Part shown: in pieces, positions 46,288 to 56,801 of the stretch | Position numbering within the stretch: the stretch's first letter is position 1 | Layout of the letters: each line of letters starts with the position of its first letter | Assembly (NCBI GenBank): GCA_946122785.1 | Contig: CAMGYJ010000008.1 | Span: 16,827,475-16,891,474 of the forward strand | DNA length: 64,000 bases | Reading direction: 5' to 3' | Source: Linum tenue | Taxonomy: Eukaryota > Streptophyta > Magnoliopsida > Malpighiales > Linaceae | Translations under genes and position numbers: made by a program | The notes under the pieces: model-generated | What the model saw: the letters and a program-made list of their open reading frames with translations, nothing else | What the model was told of the DNA's origin: nothing | Databases searched by the model: none

Positions 46288-46299
46288 TGGTATCAGAGC
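46288..46299 (+). promoter_or_regulatory. Copia primer binding site
   Basis: TGGTATCAGAGC, complement of the initiator tRNA-Met 3' end, two bases after the LTR. Confidence 0.93.
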
Positions 46300-46338
46300 C
46301 GCGGCTGGAAATCAGGCTAGGGTTTTCGATTCAGAAGA

Positions 46339-49300
46339 ATGACGTCGGTGAACATGAAGATCGAAAAGTTCACGGGGAAGAACAGCTTCGCTATATGGCA
46401 GATCAAGATGCAGGCTTTATTAAAACAGCAAGGGCTGTGGGGGCCGCTGTCTGCGAAACAGAAGAAGGCAGCGGTCGATGACGATGAGTGGAATACCCTG
46501 GAGGAGAAGGCCCACTCGACCATCATGCTATCGTTGTCTGATGACGTCATCATTGAAGTCGCTGCTGAGAAGACTGCCGCGGGCTTGTGGTTGAAACTAG
46601 AGAGTCTGTATGACTAAGTCTCTAACCAACAAGCTGCATCTCAAGCAACGGTTGTTCAGCTTGAGGATGCAAGAAGATACGCCTTTGAGGGAACATCTCG
46701 AACAACTTAACTCTATTTTGCTGGATCTGCGTAATATAGATGTTCAAGTTGATGACGAGGATGCTGCCCTAATCCTGCTGGTTTCTTTGCCGAGTTCATA
46801 TGAGAATTTCGTTGATTCTTTTATTGCTGGTAAAGAAAGCGTGTCGTTGGAGGATGTCAGGTCTGCTCTTCATACGAGAGAGATCAGACATAAGGCGTCC
46901 GGATCTGGTACAGGTGGTGAGGCATCGGGTTTGGCTGTTACAGGTGGAAAGGGAAAGAAGAAATCTGGTAAAGGGAATTCGAGCAAGAATTCCAAGGGTC
47001 CCGGTCCACAGCCAGGTGATGCTTGTCACAACTGTAAGGAAGTGGGGCATTGGAAGTACAACTGTCCCAAGAGAAGAGGGCAACAGAAGAAACAAGGTTC
47101 AGTTGCCGTGGCAGAAGTGGACAACAGTTCTGAAGACGATCTCGCCTTGGCTGTAGATGAGAAGGCACATCGTGGTGATGTGTGGTTTCTGGATACTGCA
47201 GCCTCATACCATATGTCTCCGAACAGGGATTGCTTCACAACCTACGAGCAGATAGATGGTGGTAACGTGGTCATGGCTAATGGAGCTGTCTGCAAGGTTG
47301 TTGGAATCGGGTCCATAAAGGTTCGGACACATGATGGTTCGTTCTGTACCGTGAATGATGTCAGGCATGTTCCACGAATGACAAGAACCTGATCTCCTTG
47401 AGTCTACTCGACAGCAAGGGTTTCAGCTTCAAAGGAAAAGGTGGAGTTGTGTATGTCTGCAAGGTTCGAGGAAGGTACTGAAGGGCGTGAAGCGTGGGAC
47501 CTTGTATGCATTACAAGGGTCTGTGTTGTCTGGTTCTGCTGCAGTTGCATCGTCTCAGGTTCAACAGGAAGATATGACCACTCTCTGGCACATGAGACTG
47601 GGGCATATGAGTGAACGGGGATGCAAGTTCTATCGAAGAGGGATCTTCTTTGCGGGCACAAGGTGCAGAATTTGGAATTCTGTGAGCATTGTGTGTTTGG
47701 GAAGCTACATCGCAGCAAGTTTCCCAAGAAGGGTATCCACCGGACGAAGGGGATACTGATTACCTCCACTCCGACTGTTGGGGTCCTTCACGAGTTGAAT
47801 CCATTGGAGGCAGCAGGTATTTTCTGTCTATTATTGATGATTATTCGAGATTTACTTGGATTTTCATGATGAAGCAGAAAAGTGAGGCTTTCACGAAGTT
47901 CAAGCAGTGGAAGACATTGGTGGAGAATCAGACCGGGAAGAAGATCAAGAAGCTGCGAACGGACAATGGTCTGGAGTTCTGCAGTTCTGAGTTCAACGAA
48001 TTCTGCAAGGATGAAGGGATTGCCCGTCATCGGACTGTTAGAGATACACCCCAGCAGAATGGCGTTGCAGAAAGGATGAACCAGACATTGTTGGAGAGAG
48101 CACGGTGCATGCTCTCTAATGCTGGACTAGAGAGAAGATTCTGGGCAGAAGCAGTAAACATGGCGTGCTTCCTGATCAACCGTGGACCTCACACAGGTAT
48201 CGAGTGTAAGACTCCTTATGAGGTGTGGTATGGTAAGCCTGCTGATTACTCTTCACTGAAAGTTTTTGGGTGTCCTGTTTATTATCATGTGGATGAGGGT
48301 AAACTGAACCCAAGGGCAAAGAAGGGTGTATTTGTGGGTTACGGAGATGGAGTTAAGGGATTTCGAGTCTGGTCACCTTCTGAGCATCGAGTTATACTTA
48401 GTAGAAATGTGATATTTGATGAGAAGTCTATGTTTAACCCCATGTTGAAGGTTACTGTTGTTGAAGGTAGCAGGAATGTTGATAAGCAGGTGGAGCTGCA
48501 AACTCTCAATGAGAGTGAGTTTGAGCACCAAGGTGGAGAAGATCAACATGATGAGGATGTCTCTGCAGCCAGAAACTTCAGAGTCCAGTGCACGAGCTCA
48601 ACAGTCTATTGCTTCCGGTAGACCGAAGAGAGCGACTGCAGGAGTACCTCCACAGAGGTATGGCTTCGAGGACATGGTGGCGTATTCATTTCAGGTTGCT
48701 GAAGAAGTGGATGCAGGAGAGCCACAGTCCTATAGAGAAGCAGTTTCGGGTGGTGAAGCTGATCAGTGGCTTGCCGCAATGGGAGATGAGATGGAATCCC
48801 ATGACAGGAATCAGACTTGGGAGCTAGTCAAACGACCACAGGGAAGGAAGATTGTTACAAACAAGTGGATCTACAAGAAGAAGGAAGGAATCACTTCTAA
48901 AGAGGGCATGAAATTTAAAGCTCGGGTGGTTGCACGAGGCTTCTCGCAGAGGGAAGGAGTTGACTACAATGAGATTTTCTCACCAGTGGTCAGACATACT
49001 TCGATCAGAGTGCTACTAGCAATAGTGGCACATTATGACTTGGAGCTCGAGCAGCTAGACGTGAAGACAGCTTTCCTACATGGAGAGTTGGAGAAGAAAT
49101 TTACATGACTCAGCCAGAAGGATTCGAGGTTCCGGGAAAAGAAGACTATGTTTGTAAGCTGAAGAAGTCCTTGTATAGACTTAAGCAATCTCCGAGGCAG
49201 TGGTACAAGAGATTTGACAGTTACATGCTTGAGCTGGGCTACAACAGAAGTATATGATTGTTGTGTATATCACAGCAAGGCAGAGGATGGTTCGATGATA

Positions 49301-50272
49301 TATCTAGTTCTGTATGTGGATGATATGCTCATAGCTGCGAGGTCAAAGTCTGATATCCAGAAGTTAAAGGGGCTTCTCAGTGCTGAGTTTGAGATGAAGG
49401 AATTTGGGAGCTGCTCAGAAGATCTTGGGTATGGAGATTTACAAGGACAGGTCGAAGAAGAATCTTTTCTTGTCACAGAAGAGCTACATCCAGAAGATAC
49501 TGTCGAGGTTTGGCATGTCTTCAGCAAAGCCCTTAAATACTCCTAGTGCTTCAAATGTTCATCTATCCTCAGCTTATGCACCGCAGTCAGAGGCTGAGAA
49601 GGAGTACATGTCGAGAGTCCCATATGCTAGTGCAGTAGGTAGCTTGATGTACGCTATGGTATGCACTAGACCTGATCTTGCACATGCTGTTAGTGTTGTC
49701 AGCAGGTTTATGATACAACCTGGGAAGGAGCATTGGCAGGCTGTGAAGAGGATCTTCCGGTACCTTAAGGGTACACATGATGTGGGGATTAGCTTCGGAA
49801 GTGATACAGAGTGCTTGGTGTCTGGGTATTCTGACTCGGACTATGCTGGAGATGTTGACACGAGGAGATCGATGACCGGTTATGTATTCACTCTTGGAGT
49901 TCTGTAGTGAGCTGGAAGGCAACTTTGCAGTCGGCGGTGACATTGTCTACTACTGAGGCAGAGTATATGGCGTTGACAGAAGCTGCTAAGGAGGGAATAT
50001 GGTTGAAGGGACTGGTTGGTGATCTTGGTCTACATCATGATCAGGCAGTGGTGTATTGCGACAGTTTGAGTGCAATATGCTTGGCCAAGGATCAAGTCCA
50101 CCATGAGAGGACTAAGCACATCGATGTGAGGTATCATTTCTTGAGGACAGAGAAGAGGATTAAGGTGAAGAAGGTTGGCACCGCGGATAATCCTGCTGAT
50201 ATGTTCACGAAGCCGGTCCCTCATGGCAAGTTCCAACACTGCTTGGACTTGCTGAATGTCTTGAGTGGGTGA
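46339..50272 (+). pseudogene. Copia gag-pol polyprotein, several frameshifts
   Basis: Gag opens MTSVNMKIEKFTGKN and carries a UBN2-type domain. The frame breaks near 46612 (two bases apparently missing). It resumes with the CCHC knuckle CHNCKEVGHWKYNC and a protease motif WFLDTAASYHMS. After a break near 47388 come the pre-integrase motif LWHMRLGHMSERG and the integrase (DDYSRFTW, LRTDNGLEF, ending TPQQNGVAERMN). The RT has ARVVARGFSQREGVDYNE and the catalytic LYVDDMLIA near 49310. RNase H shows [18 protein letters not shown] and [12 protein letters not shown] count at least six frame changes, so this copy is inactive. Several breaks are 1-base homopolymer differences. Confidence 0.93.
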
Positions 50273-50357
50273 CTCCGCCCTACGGGGCATTGATGGCGGG
50301 AGAGAGAGAGAGAGAAGGAGCAGAGTACATCAGAGATTTCAGAGGAAGAGGATTCAA

Positions 50358-50372
50358 GTCAAGGTGGAGATT
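50358..50372 (+). promoter_or_regulatory. Copia polypurine tract
   Basis: AAGGTGGAGATT directly before the 3' LTR start TGTTGATATG at 50373. Confidence 0.75.
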
Positions 50373-50716
50373 TGTTGATATGACTTGAATCGGACTATCA
50401 GCCGCTACGACTGGTAATCGGGGGTCTCGCTGTTTGGGTTCGGGTTCTGGGCCTGGTCTGTAACCGTTCCTTTGCTAGATTGGATTAGGTTTAGACCCAC
50501 ATGGAGAAGTACTATAAATACTTCTCATACTCCTCTGTAATCTGTAATCTCCTCAGATATAGTGAAACTGGCTCTCTCTCTCGCCCGTGGACGTAGCTAA
50601 CACACATCGTGTTAGTGAACCACGTAAATCGTGTGTCGTGTTTTCGATTCTCGCTTTCGTATTCTTGCTTTGTCGATTCCGGCGATTTCCCGATCCGTAG
50701 CAGCGCGTTTATAACA
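50373..50716 (+). repeat. Copia 3' LTR
   Basis: 344 bp, partner of 45936-46285, followed by the ACGCC duplication. Confidence 0.93.
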
Positions 50717-51213
50717 ACGCCCGTGCTTTGTCTCGGCCCCGCCCGTGTAATCAGCTCATGTCTGCCAAACTCGGATTTGCTCTCGGCAGTAAAAGCACGG
50801 TCAACAGAACACGGCCGTGTTTTGAAGGCCTCCTGCCCGTTTTTACTTCCGAACCTGTTCTCCTATATTCAATGCTTCGTTTCTCCCTCGTCCGGACTCC
50901 GAATCAGTCGCCGTTTAATCCCAGACGCTCGTAGTCTCGTCCTCTTTCTTTCCATGTCAAACTTGCACGATTCTTTGTCCATTAAGTGAGGTAGAAATCC
51001 ATTCTTCTTCAGGTCATGCCAGAGTTTCTTCTCCCGAATCGCCAATTGATCTCTGATTGACTTGAAACTTGCGCCTATGCTTCACTTTATGTGCTAGGAC
51101 CTGAAATGTGACAAAGGAACACAACCTAGCGTAAAATAGGCCAAAGAAGCAATAATGCAAGCTTAAACGATCAAGGAACAAAGGGGAAAACCTGTGCAAA
51201 TATCGAGTCATCA

Positions 51214-53623
51214 GTTTCCTTGCAAATTGCCTGCTCAGTATGCTTTGAACCGACAGTCTATAGTAATGCGCAACCTAGGGAGGTAGTGTAGCACTATGGA
51301 GGATGTTGAAGTATAAGATTTTTCCTATCTAGCTCTCTGTTGTGCCAGTTGATTTTGTGAATTAGTGGAGCTAAGACCGTTGAATTCATGTGGTAATGGT
51401 GACTCTGTTTGGAATGTGTTATGGACTCGTGTATCGAACAGGGTGCTCATATGGAAAATGGGAAGCAGTTGGTCCTCTATGTCAAAATCATTGAAATCTT
51501 AAACATGGGGTAAGCCCAACGTGTGTGGCACCGTTCATTGCACAAAATCGGGTTTTGGAAGAGATTTTAGTGATCCTTAGTGGGGTACTCCTACAAGGTG
51601 AAGCTAAGTTGTCTCTAGTACAAGTAAAACTTCCACCCGTTGAACGGTTTGCCTACTTGAGGATGTGTTTTTAAGGGCACGGATAGAGCTTCCGACCCCC
51701 CTTGATTTCATTGACCCTCCACACGAGTTGAGGAAAAGGAGTTAAAAGAAGTATTCTGGCGAGCGCTAGATGTACAGAAATTGCTCTTGCTCGACTAATA
51801 AGGGTCGACCGTGCAAAAGACTGCAGTTGGAACCCCCGCCAAGTGAATGAAAAAAAAAAGAAAAAAAAAGTAAAATGAAAGCGTAAAAGGGGTTCCAACG
51901 GTGAAATGAAGTGAAAGAGAACCCCGGTACAACGAGTCCTTGGTTGTGAATGATATGAGTCCCTTTATCCATGAACTGGCTTTCTTACTTCCACTTCTTC
52001 TCATGATCCTGGCTTGAGTCTAGTACTCGCATTGAGAGAGATAGGGGACGTTAAAAGACCAGTTGACCTCGTAAGCTGCTATATGATCTAGGAAATTCTC
52101 TACCGACGATAGGGTTTGTTTGTTGCTATAGAGGTCGGCAGAGCTGCATTAGTTTGAGTTAGGTTTGCTTGGGGACAAGCAAACGGTTAAGTGTGGGGGG
52201 ATTTGATGACTCGATATTTGCACATGTTTTCCCCTTTGTTTCTTGATCGTTTGAGCTTTTATTATCGCGGCTTTGGCCTATTTTACGCTAGGTTGTGTTC
52301 CTTTGTCACATTTCAGGTCCTAGCACATAAAGTGAAGCATAGGCGCAAGTTTCAAGTCAATCAGAGATCAATCGGCGATTAGGGAGAAGAAACTCGGGCA
52401 TGACCTGAAGAAGAATGGATTTCTACCTCACTTTATGGACAAATAATCAGGCAAGCTTATTATGAAAAGAAAGAGGACGAGACTACGAGCGTCTGGGTTC
52501 AAACGGCGACTGATTTGGAGTCTGGAAGAGGGAGAAACGAAGCTTTGAACAGGAGCGGAGGAAGAATTACGGGCAGGAGAATTACGACCGTATTTTTCCC
52601 TCCTATGCCCGTATTTTCACTGCCGAGAGGAGCTTTGGGTGCGCTGAAACTTAACCAAAACGCGTGTTTTGGGCAAAATATGGCATGGAAGAATTACGAC
52701 CGTAATTCAGCCCGTAATTCGCCCAGAATCGGGTTTTTGAGGCAGATTCGAGCCAAAGGAAAGGGAGAGCTGGGTTTTGGTTCCCAAACACCCAAGGAAC
52801 GAACCCTAAAGAGAGAGAGCTACTTGGGACCATTCTTGGAGCTATTTTGGAGGATTTCTTAGCCATTGGAGCTCGGGAATCAAGCTTGGAGATGGAGATT
52901 GAAGATCTAGATCAGATTTCTGCAGTCTCTCTTCTCTATGGAGTAACTTCCCTTCACTTAGGTTTTGAGGAACCCTCGTTCCATGTGTTAGGATCTTTCT
53001 TGTATGAAGTTTTGGATGCTATATTGTTTGATTATAATCGATTGAGGCATGATTTATTGAGTCAATTGAATCTTGATCAAATTCTCTTGATTTCTACTTT
53101 AACCTATGATAGATAGAATCTGATTAGGTTAATAGAGCTTCCTTGATTGATAGTGGTGAATTGGTTATACGAGAGTTAGTCAATCTACTGCTTTGTACTG
53201 GAATCCAATTCCGGTAGTGGAGTTCTGTGTTCATAGCCTCAGCTTTCTATCCCGGTGAAGGTTAGTCGCCTGCCGGGTAGTTGGACTGAGAGGGCTTGGT
53301 CAGCTTAAGAGATTCCAAGCTACTGTCGGATCTTCCGCAGTTTAATCAACAGTAGATCAACCAAATGTAATTGCAACTTGGACCTAATTGAGGAGCTAGG
53401 GGGAATCATACCTAAGTGAGTTCACAACTTGTAATTAGTAGAGTAGTCAGTAAAGTAGTTTATAAATCGATCCTTAATCTAGTTTGCTAGATAATGAACT
53501 GAAGCCGAGTAATAGTAACTCTAGAGACCCGTAGATTCGATATTTATTACTTGTGCCACTATACTGCAGTCCCTTTCATTGGTTACACTTGGCCTTTGTT
53601 AGGTGTTGTGTTTTAGGGTGTCA
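51214..53623 (+). mobile_element. 3' part of a second, divergent Athila element, plus strand
   Basis: 51214-52204 is the inverse homologue of the 3' non-coding region of the minus-strand Athila (about 40690-41520). It ends in the polypurine tract AAGTGTGGGGGGATT (52189-52204), directly followed by an LTR starting TGATGACTCGATATTTGC (52205). The LTR diverges in its middle and ends near 53623 (GGGTGTCA). There are no coding domains. It abuts the other Athila head to head at 51213/51214 with no intervening host DNA. Confidence 0.85.
52205..53623 (+). repeat. LTR of the plus-strand Athila
   Basis: About 1.42 kb. Its start and its centre (CTAGGACCTGAAATG region) match the other LTR. Where that one has CACGGCCGTG palindromes, this one has TTACGACCGTAATT-type palindromes (about 52566-52730). 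It ends within the TTACACTTGGCC...GGGTGTCA region. Confidence 0.8.
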
Positions 53624-54535
53624 GTGCCCTTTCTGCGGGCTCCCAGAATCCCCCAGCTCCATGCTCTCCGGGAGTGTAGTTGGATCCGACGTCGGTGGCA
53701 GGTATGGGAAGGTAAACAAATGTTTGAGATTGGAGAAGGTAAATCGTGTTTTGACTGGCTAATGGAAATATCGAAAAATTATTCGATTGAGCAAATCCAG
53801 AAGTTTAGTGTGGCCTTATGGTACCTCTAGAAGGAGAGGTGTAACCACCTTTTCAACAACCCCAAGATCGATGAAGACCTGGTTATCCCCAAAGCTAAGG
53901 GCTGGTTGCAATCTTTCCTCAAAGCTCATCCCCCTACTTCCCACAATGGAGTTGCGTTTCAAAATGACAGATCTGAAGGATGGAACCCTCCCCCTGATGG
54001 AGTCTTCAAGTTGAATTATGATGCCGGAGTGCTCGGGCAAATGGGGGTGGGTTTTGGGTGTGTGATCAGAGACTCAAGAGGAAGCTTCTGTGGCGCTACT
54101 GCGAAGAAGGAGAAGGGGGTCTGTAGACCCATTGAAGCGGAGGCCAAGGCGATGATGATGGGGATCCGTGAAGCAAATCACGTGGTTTAAGCCCGTTGAT
54201 TGTGGAAAATGATTGTCAGAAGCTCATCAACAAGCTTGGAAAGGAGGAGAATGACCTTACCGAACTGGGCACTTGGTGTGATGAGATCAGAAGGTTGGCG
54301 AAGGCGAATGACAGTTTCTCGGGTGGTTCGACGGTGTGGAGCTATACTCAAAGGAAGAACAATTCCTCAGCTCATTGGTTGGCTCATTCCAGTTACTGTT
54401 GGGATAGACAATTTATGTGGGTGGATGATCCCCCCTTATCTATTCTCTGTGTGTTACAGACCGATTTGGGCCAATGCCCGGTTTGGGCAAACTTGATTCT
54501 TGAATGAAATGAATACAGGTTACCATCAAAAAATT
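53624..54535 (+). pseudogene. 3' end of a third LINE (zinc-binding end and RNase H)
   Basis: The frames read FDWLMEISKNYSIEQIQKF, a linker, and then an RNase H: GVFKLNYDAGVLGQMGVGFG, EAEAKAMMMGIREA, IVENDCQKLINKL, SSAHWLAHSSYCW. Two breaks are visible (stop near 53828, and TAA at 54188-54190 followed by a frame change). The sequence ends in a short A run (about 54530). Everything 5' of this is missing, cut by the Athila LTR. It is unrelated in detail to LINEs 1 and 2. Confidence 0.85.
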
Positions 54536-54829
54536 TGGGCCAAAAAAGCCTATATGGGAGTCACGAGTATATAACCAATTTGGGGCACCAGAATCCCAAA
54601 AAAAGAAGCTATGTCCAGGAATCTTCAAATGGGCCAAATGGTGAAGGCCCCCCAAAGTTTAGGTAAAGAAAAATGCTCTAAATCAGGCCCAATAAATTTA
54701 TATCCATGTTACATAAACGTCTTTCTAATTTTGCAGATTGGTGGGCCTATAACATAATATATTATTTGGAGGCCCCTAAAATGTTGAAGCCCTATGCTGG
54801 CCGACCGGCAAGCACAGGCTATGGGCCGG

Positions 54830-55679
54830 GCCTGCTTTCTACGTCCTGGTCTGTTCCAGATGATGACGGCCTTCGCCGTCTTGATCTTCGGCCAGGACTT
54901 TCCCGATGGGAGTTTCAGGCGGCTGGAGAATTCAGGGAACCAAATCCCCCAAATCCTGTTCCATGGAGTTAGGAATTACAGGGGATGGATTCTGGCTCTG
55001 ACTTATGGGTACTGCTTCGGGGTGAAATTGACGGTGGATAATGTGACTGCCGAGTATTTCTATGACTGATTCAATTTGGACCTCCAGACCGCCGGAATGA
55101 TTGCGGCAAGCTTTGGATTGGCGAATTTAATTTCCCGGCAAGGGGGAGGGCGGCTGTCCGATGAGGTGGCGAAGAGGTTGGGGATGAGGGGAAGGCTGTG
55201 GACTCTATGGCTCGTTCAGACTTTAGGCGGCATTCTGTGCATAATTTTGGGTCGGGTCAATTCATTGGGACTTGGGAGGCCCCATTGTTGTTATGATCCT
55301 TTTCTCGTTCTTCGGCCAAGCTGCTTGTGGCCTAACCTTTGGATTCGTGCCCTTTGTCTCCAGAAGGTAGAATATATATCGTTACATATTAATACGGTAA
55401 CATATGTTAGTGTCGTATTTTACTAACTACACATATGTATGTAGGTCTTTAGGGTTAATCTCGGGCATGACGGGAGGAGGAGGGAACGTGGGAGCAGTGA
55501 TAACTCAGCTGGCATTCTTCAAACGGTCAAAATTTTACAAGGAGACTGGAATCACATACATGTGAATAATGATCATTTGTTGCACTCTCCCTCTATATTT
55601 GATCAACTTCCCGCAGTGGGGTGGCATATTTTCCGCCGGTCGCAGCAGCCCATCGTCTGCCACCGGAGAGGAATACTAG
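54830..55679 (+). pseudogene. NRT2-family high-affinity nitrate transporter pseudogene, C-terminal half
   Basis: The protein fragments match NRT2/NNP major-facilitator transporters: AVLIFGQDFPDGSF, NYRGWILALTYGYCFGV, a TAEYFYD stop, [39 protein letters not shown], then after a frameshift near 55270 [24 protein letters not shown] intron fits at 55377-55444. The next exon reads [20 protein letters not shown] and ends INFPQWGGIF...EEY stop (55677-55679). Two TGA codons (55067-55069 and about 55560) replace coding positions. The kept intron argues for a decayed duplicate, not a processed copy. Functional relatives import nitrate at the root plasma membrane. Confidence 0.85.
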
Positions 55680-56801
55680 GTGGCTGAATGGAGCTCACAG
55701 GAGAAGGAGAGAGGGCTACATCAGGCTAGCTTGAAGTTTGTTGAAAATAGTAGGAGGGAGCGATGGAGAAGATCGACTTGCAATACTGCGCCAGCTAACG
55801 ACACATCCTCGTCGTCACTAGCAGAATTCGCGGTCTGAATGAATGCCCGTCGTTTAACATGGGACGCTATAGATTGTACTCTGATGTTACAAGCTATCCA
55901 TGAGTGGATGCTTTTGTTTGTGTATTCTACTAGTGATGTACCATGTTAGCGGTGTTCTATGTGAAATTTACCAGGTAGTGTTGTACCATGTTAGTGTTGT
56001 TTTGTGTTACATTAATTGAGCAATAAAACAGAGGATCTAACAAGCCTAAACACCAAAACAACGTCCTTTCATGTTCAAGAACAACTCCACTGGTGATATC
56101 TTTTGCCTTTAATACTCTGGAGAAGATGGGGCAAAGCTCCTTACTTTTTCCCTTCCTTAACATTATATGTCTTAACTTGTATCTAGCCATTTTGGGAAGT
56201 TAAACTTTGACTCCCACTTTTTACCACCATCCCATTTTAAGCTTTACTTACTGTCACTTTGACAGAGTAACTTCAATTGCTCTGGGTCTGAGATGAATGA
56301 AACAAGGTAGGAGCTAGTCTGCACAATTACACCAAAAATGAACTATGAGCTTGTGCTAAAAAGCAGCAGGTCATTCAATCTTTATCTACAAGGACTCTTT
56401 TAAGCATACATATGTATGATTCAAATTTATCCTATCGTTATTGATAACATAAGCATGTCATGATCTATTCGGCACCGTTTTAGTTTCTAAAGAGAGGAAA
56501 CATTCTATTCGACAAGTTTTGTTTTCAGATGACAACATACATTACAACATCATAAAAAACACGATAGCATATAAACAATAATAGTAAGTGTTAGTAACTC
56601 CAAATAGAGCTATGAAGATATGATGGATACCACATGATAAGAAAAAAATGACAATTCCTCACATTGACAGAAGGCACTAGAATCAGGAGTCAACAATCTC
56701 CGACACTGATTAGAAGTATGTTCGCATGCTGACTAATTTGTGTTACGTACCATCCAGACATTAATTGTTTATCTACAATACATGTCAACATTAAATTAGT
56801 G
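55680..56801. other. Intergenic DNA, no supported gene
   Basis: AT-rich. Only short frames without recognisable protein content are present (for example a 77-codon minus-strand frame at 55957-56190). Confidence 0.5.

Larger units (their letters stand above)
45936..50716 (+). mobile_element. Copia element (Tork/TNT1-like) inserted in the Athila LTR
   Basis: LTRs are 45936-46285 and 50373-50716 (TGTTGATATG...TTATAACA). The 5-bp duplication ACGCC is perfect (45931-45935, 50717-50721). The initiator tRNA-Met primer site and a purine tract are in place. The domain order gag, protease, integrase, RT, RNase H is that of Copia. The two LTRs differ at only a few sites, so it is younger than the Athila LTR that it splits. 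Confidence 0.95.
39145..51213 (-). mobile_element. Athila-type Ty3/Gypsy element, internally deleted, with nested Copia
   Basis: Read on the minus strand: 5' LTR (51213-44874, split by Copia), a primer binding site complementary to tRNA-Asp, gag, aspartic protease, a remnant of the integrase C-terminus, a long 3' region, polypurine tract, and 3' LTR (40689-39145). Reverse transcriptase, RNase H and the integrase core are missing, so it cannot move by itself. LTRs begin TGATGACTCG and end CGAGTCA. The bases flanking the two outer ends (GGAGC and GTTTC) do not match. Confidence 0.88.
44874..51213 (-). repeat. Athila 5' LTR (minus strand), interrupted by Copia
   Basis: The LTR halves are 44874-45935 and 50717-51213. 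They join across one ACGCC duplication to match the LTR at 39145-40689 closely, with scattered 1-2-base differences. Confidence 0.9.

Noticed and set aside
52515..52862. 115-codon frame in the plus-strand Athila LTR
   Set aside because: LTR sequence with palindromic repeats; not related to the Athila proteins.
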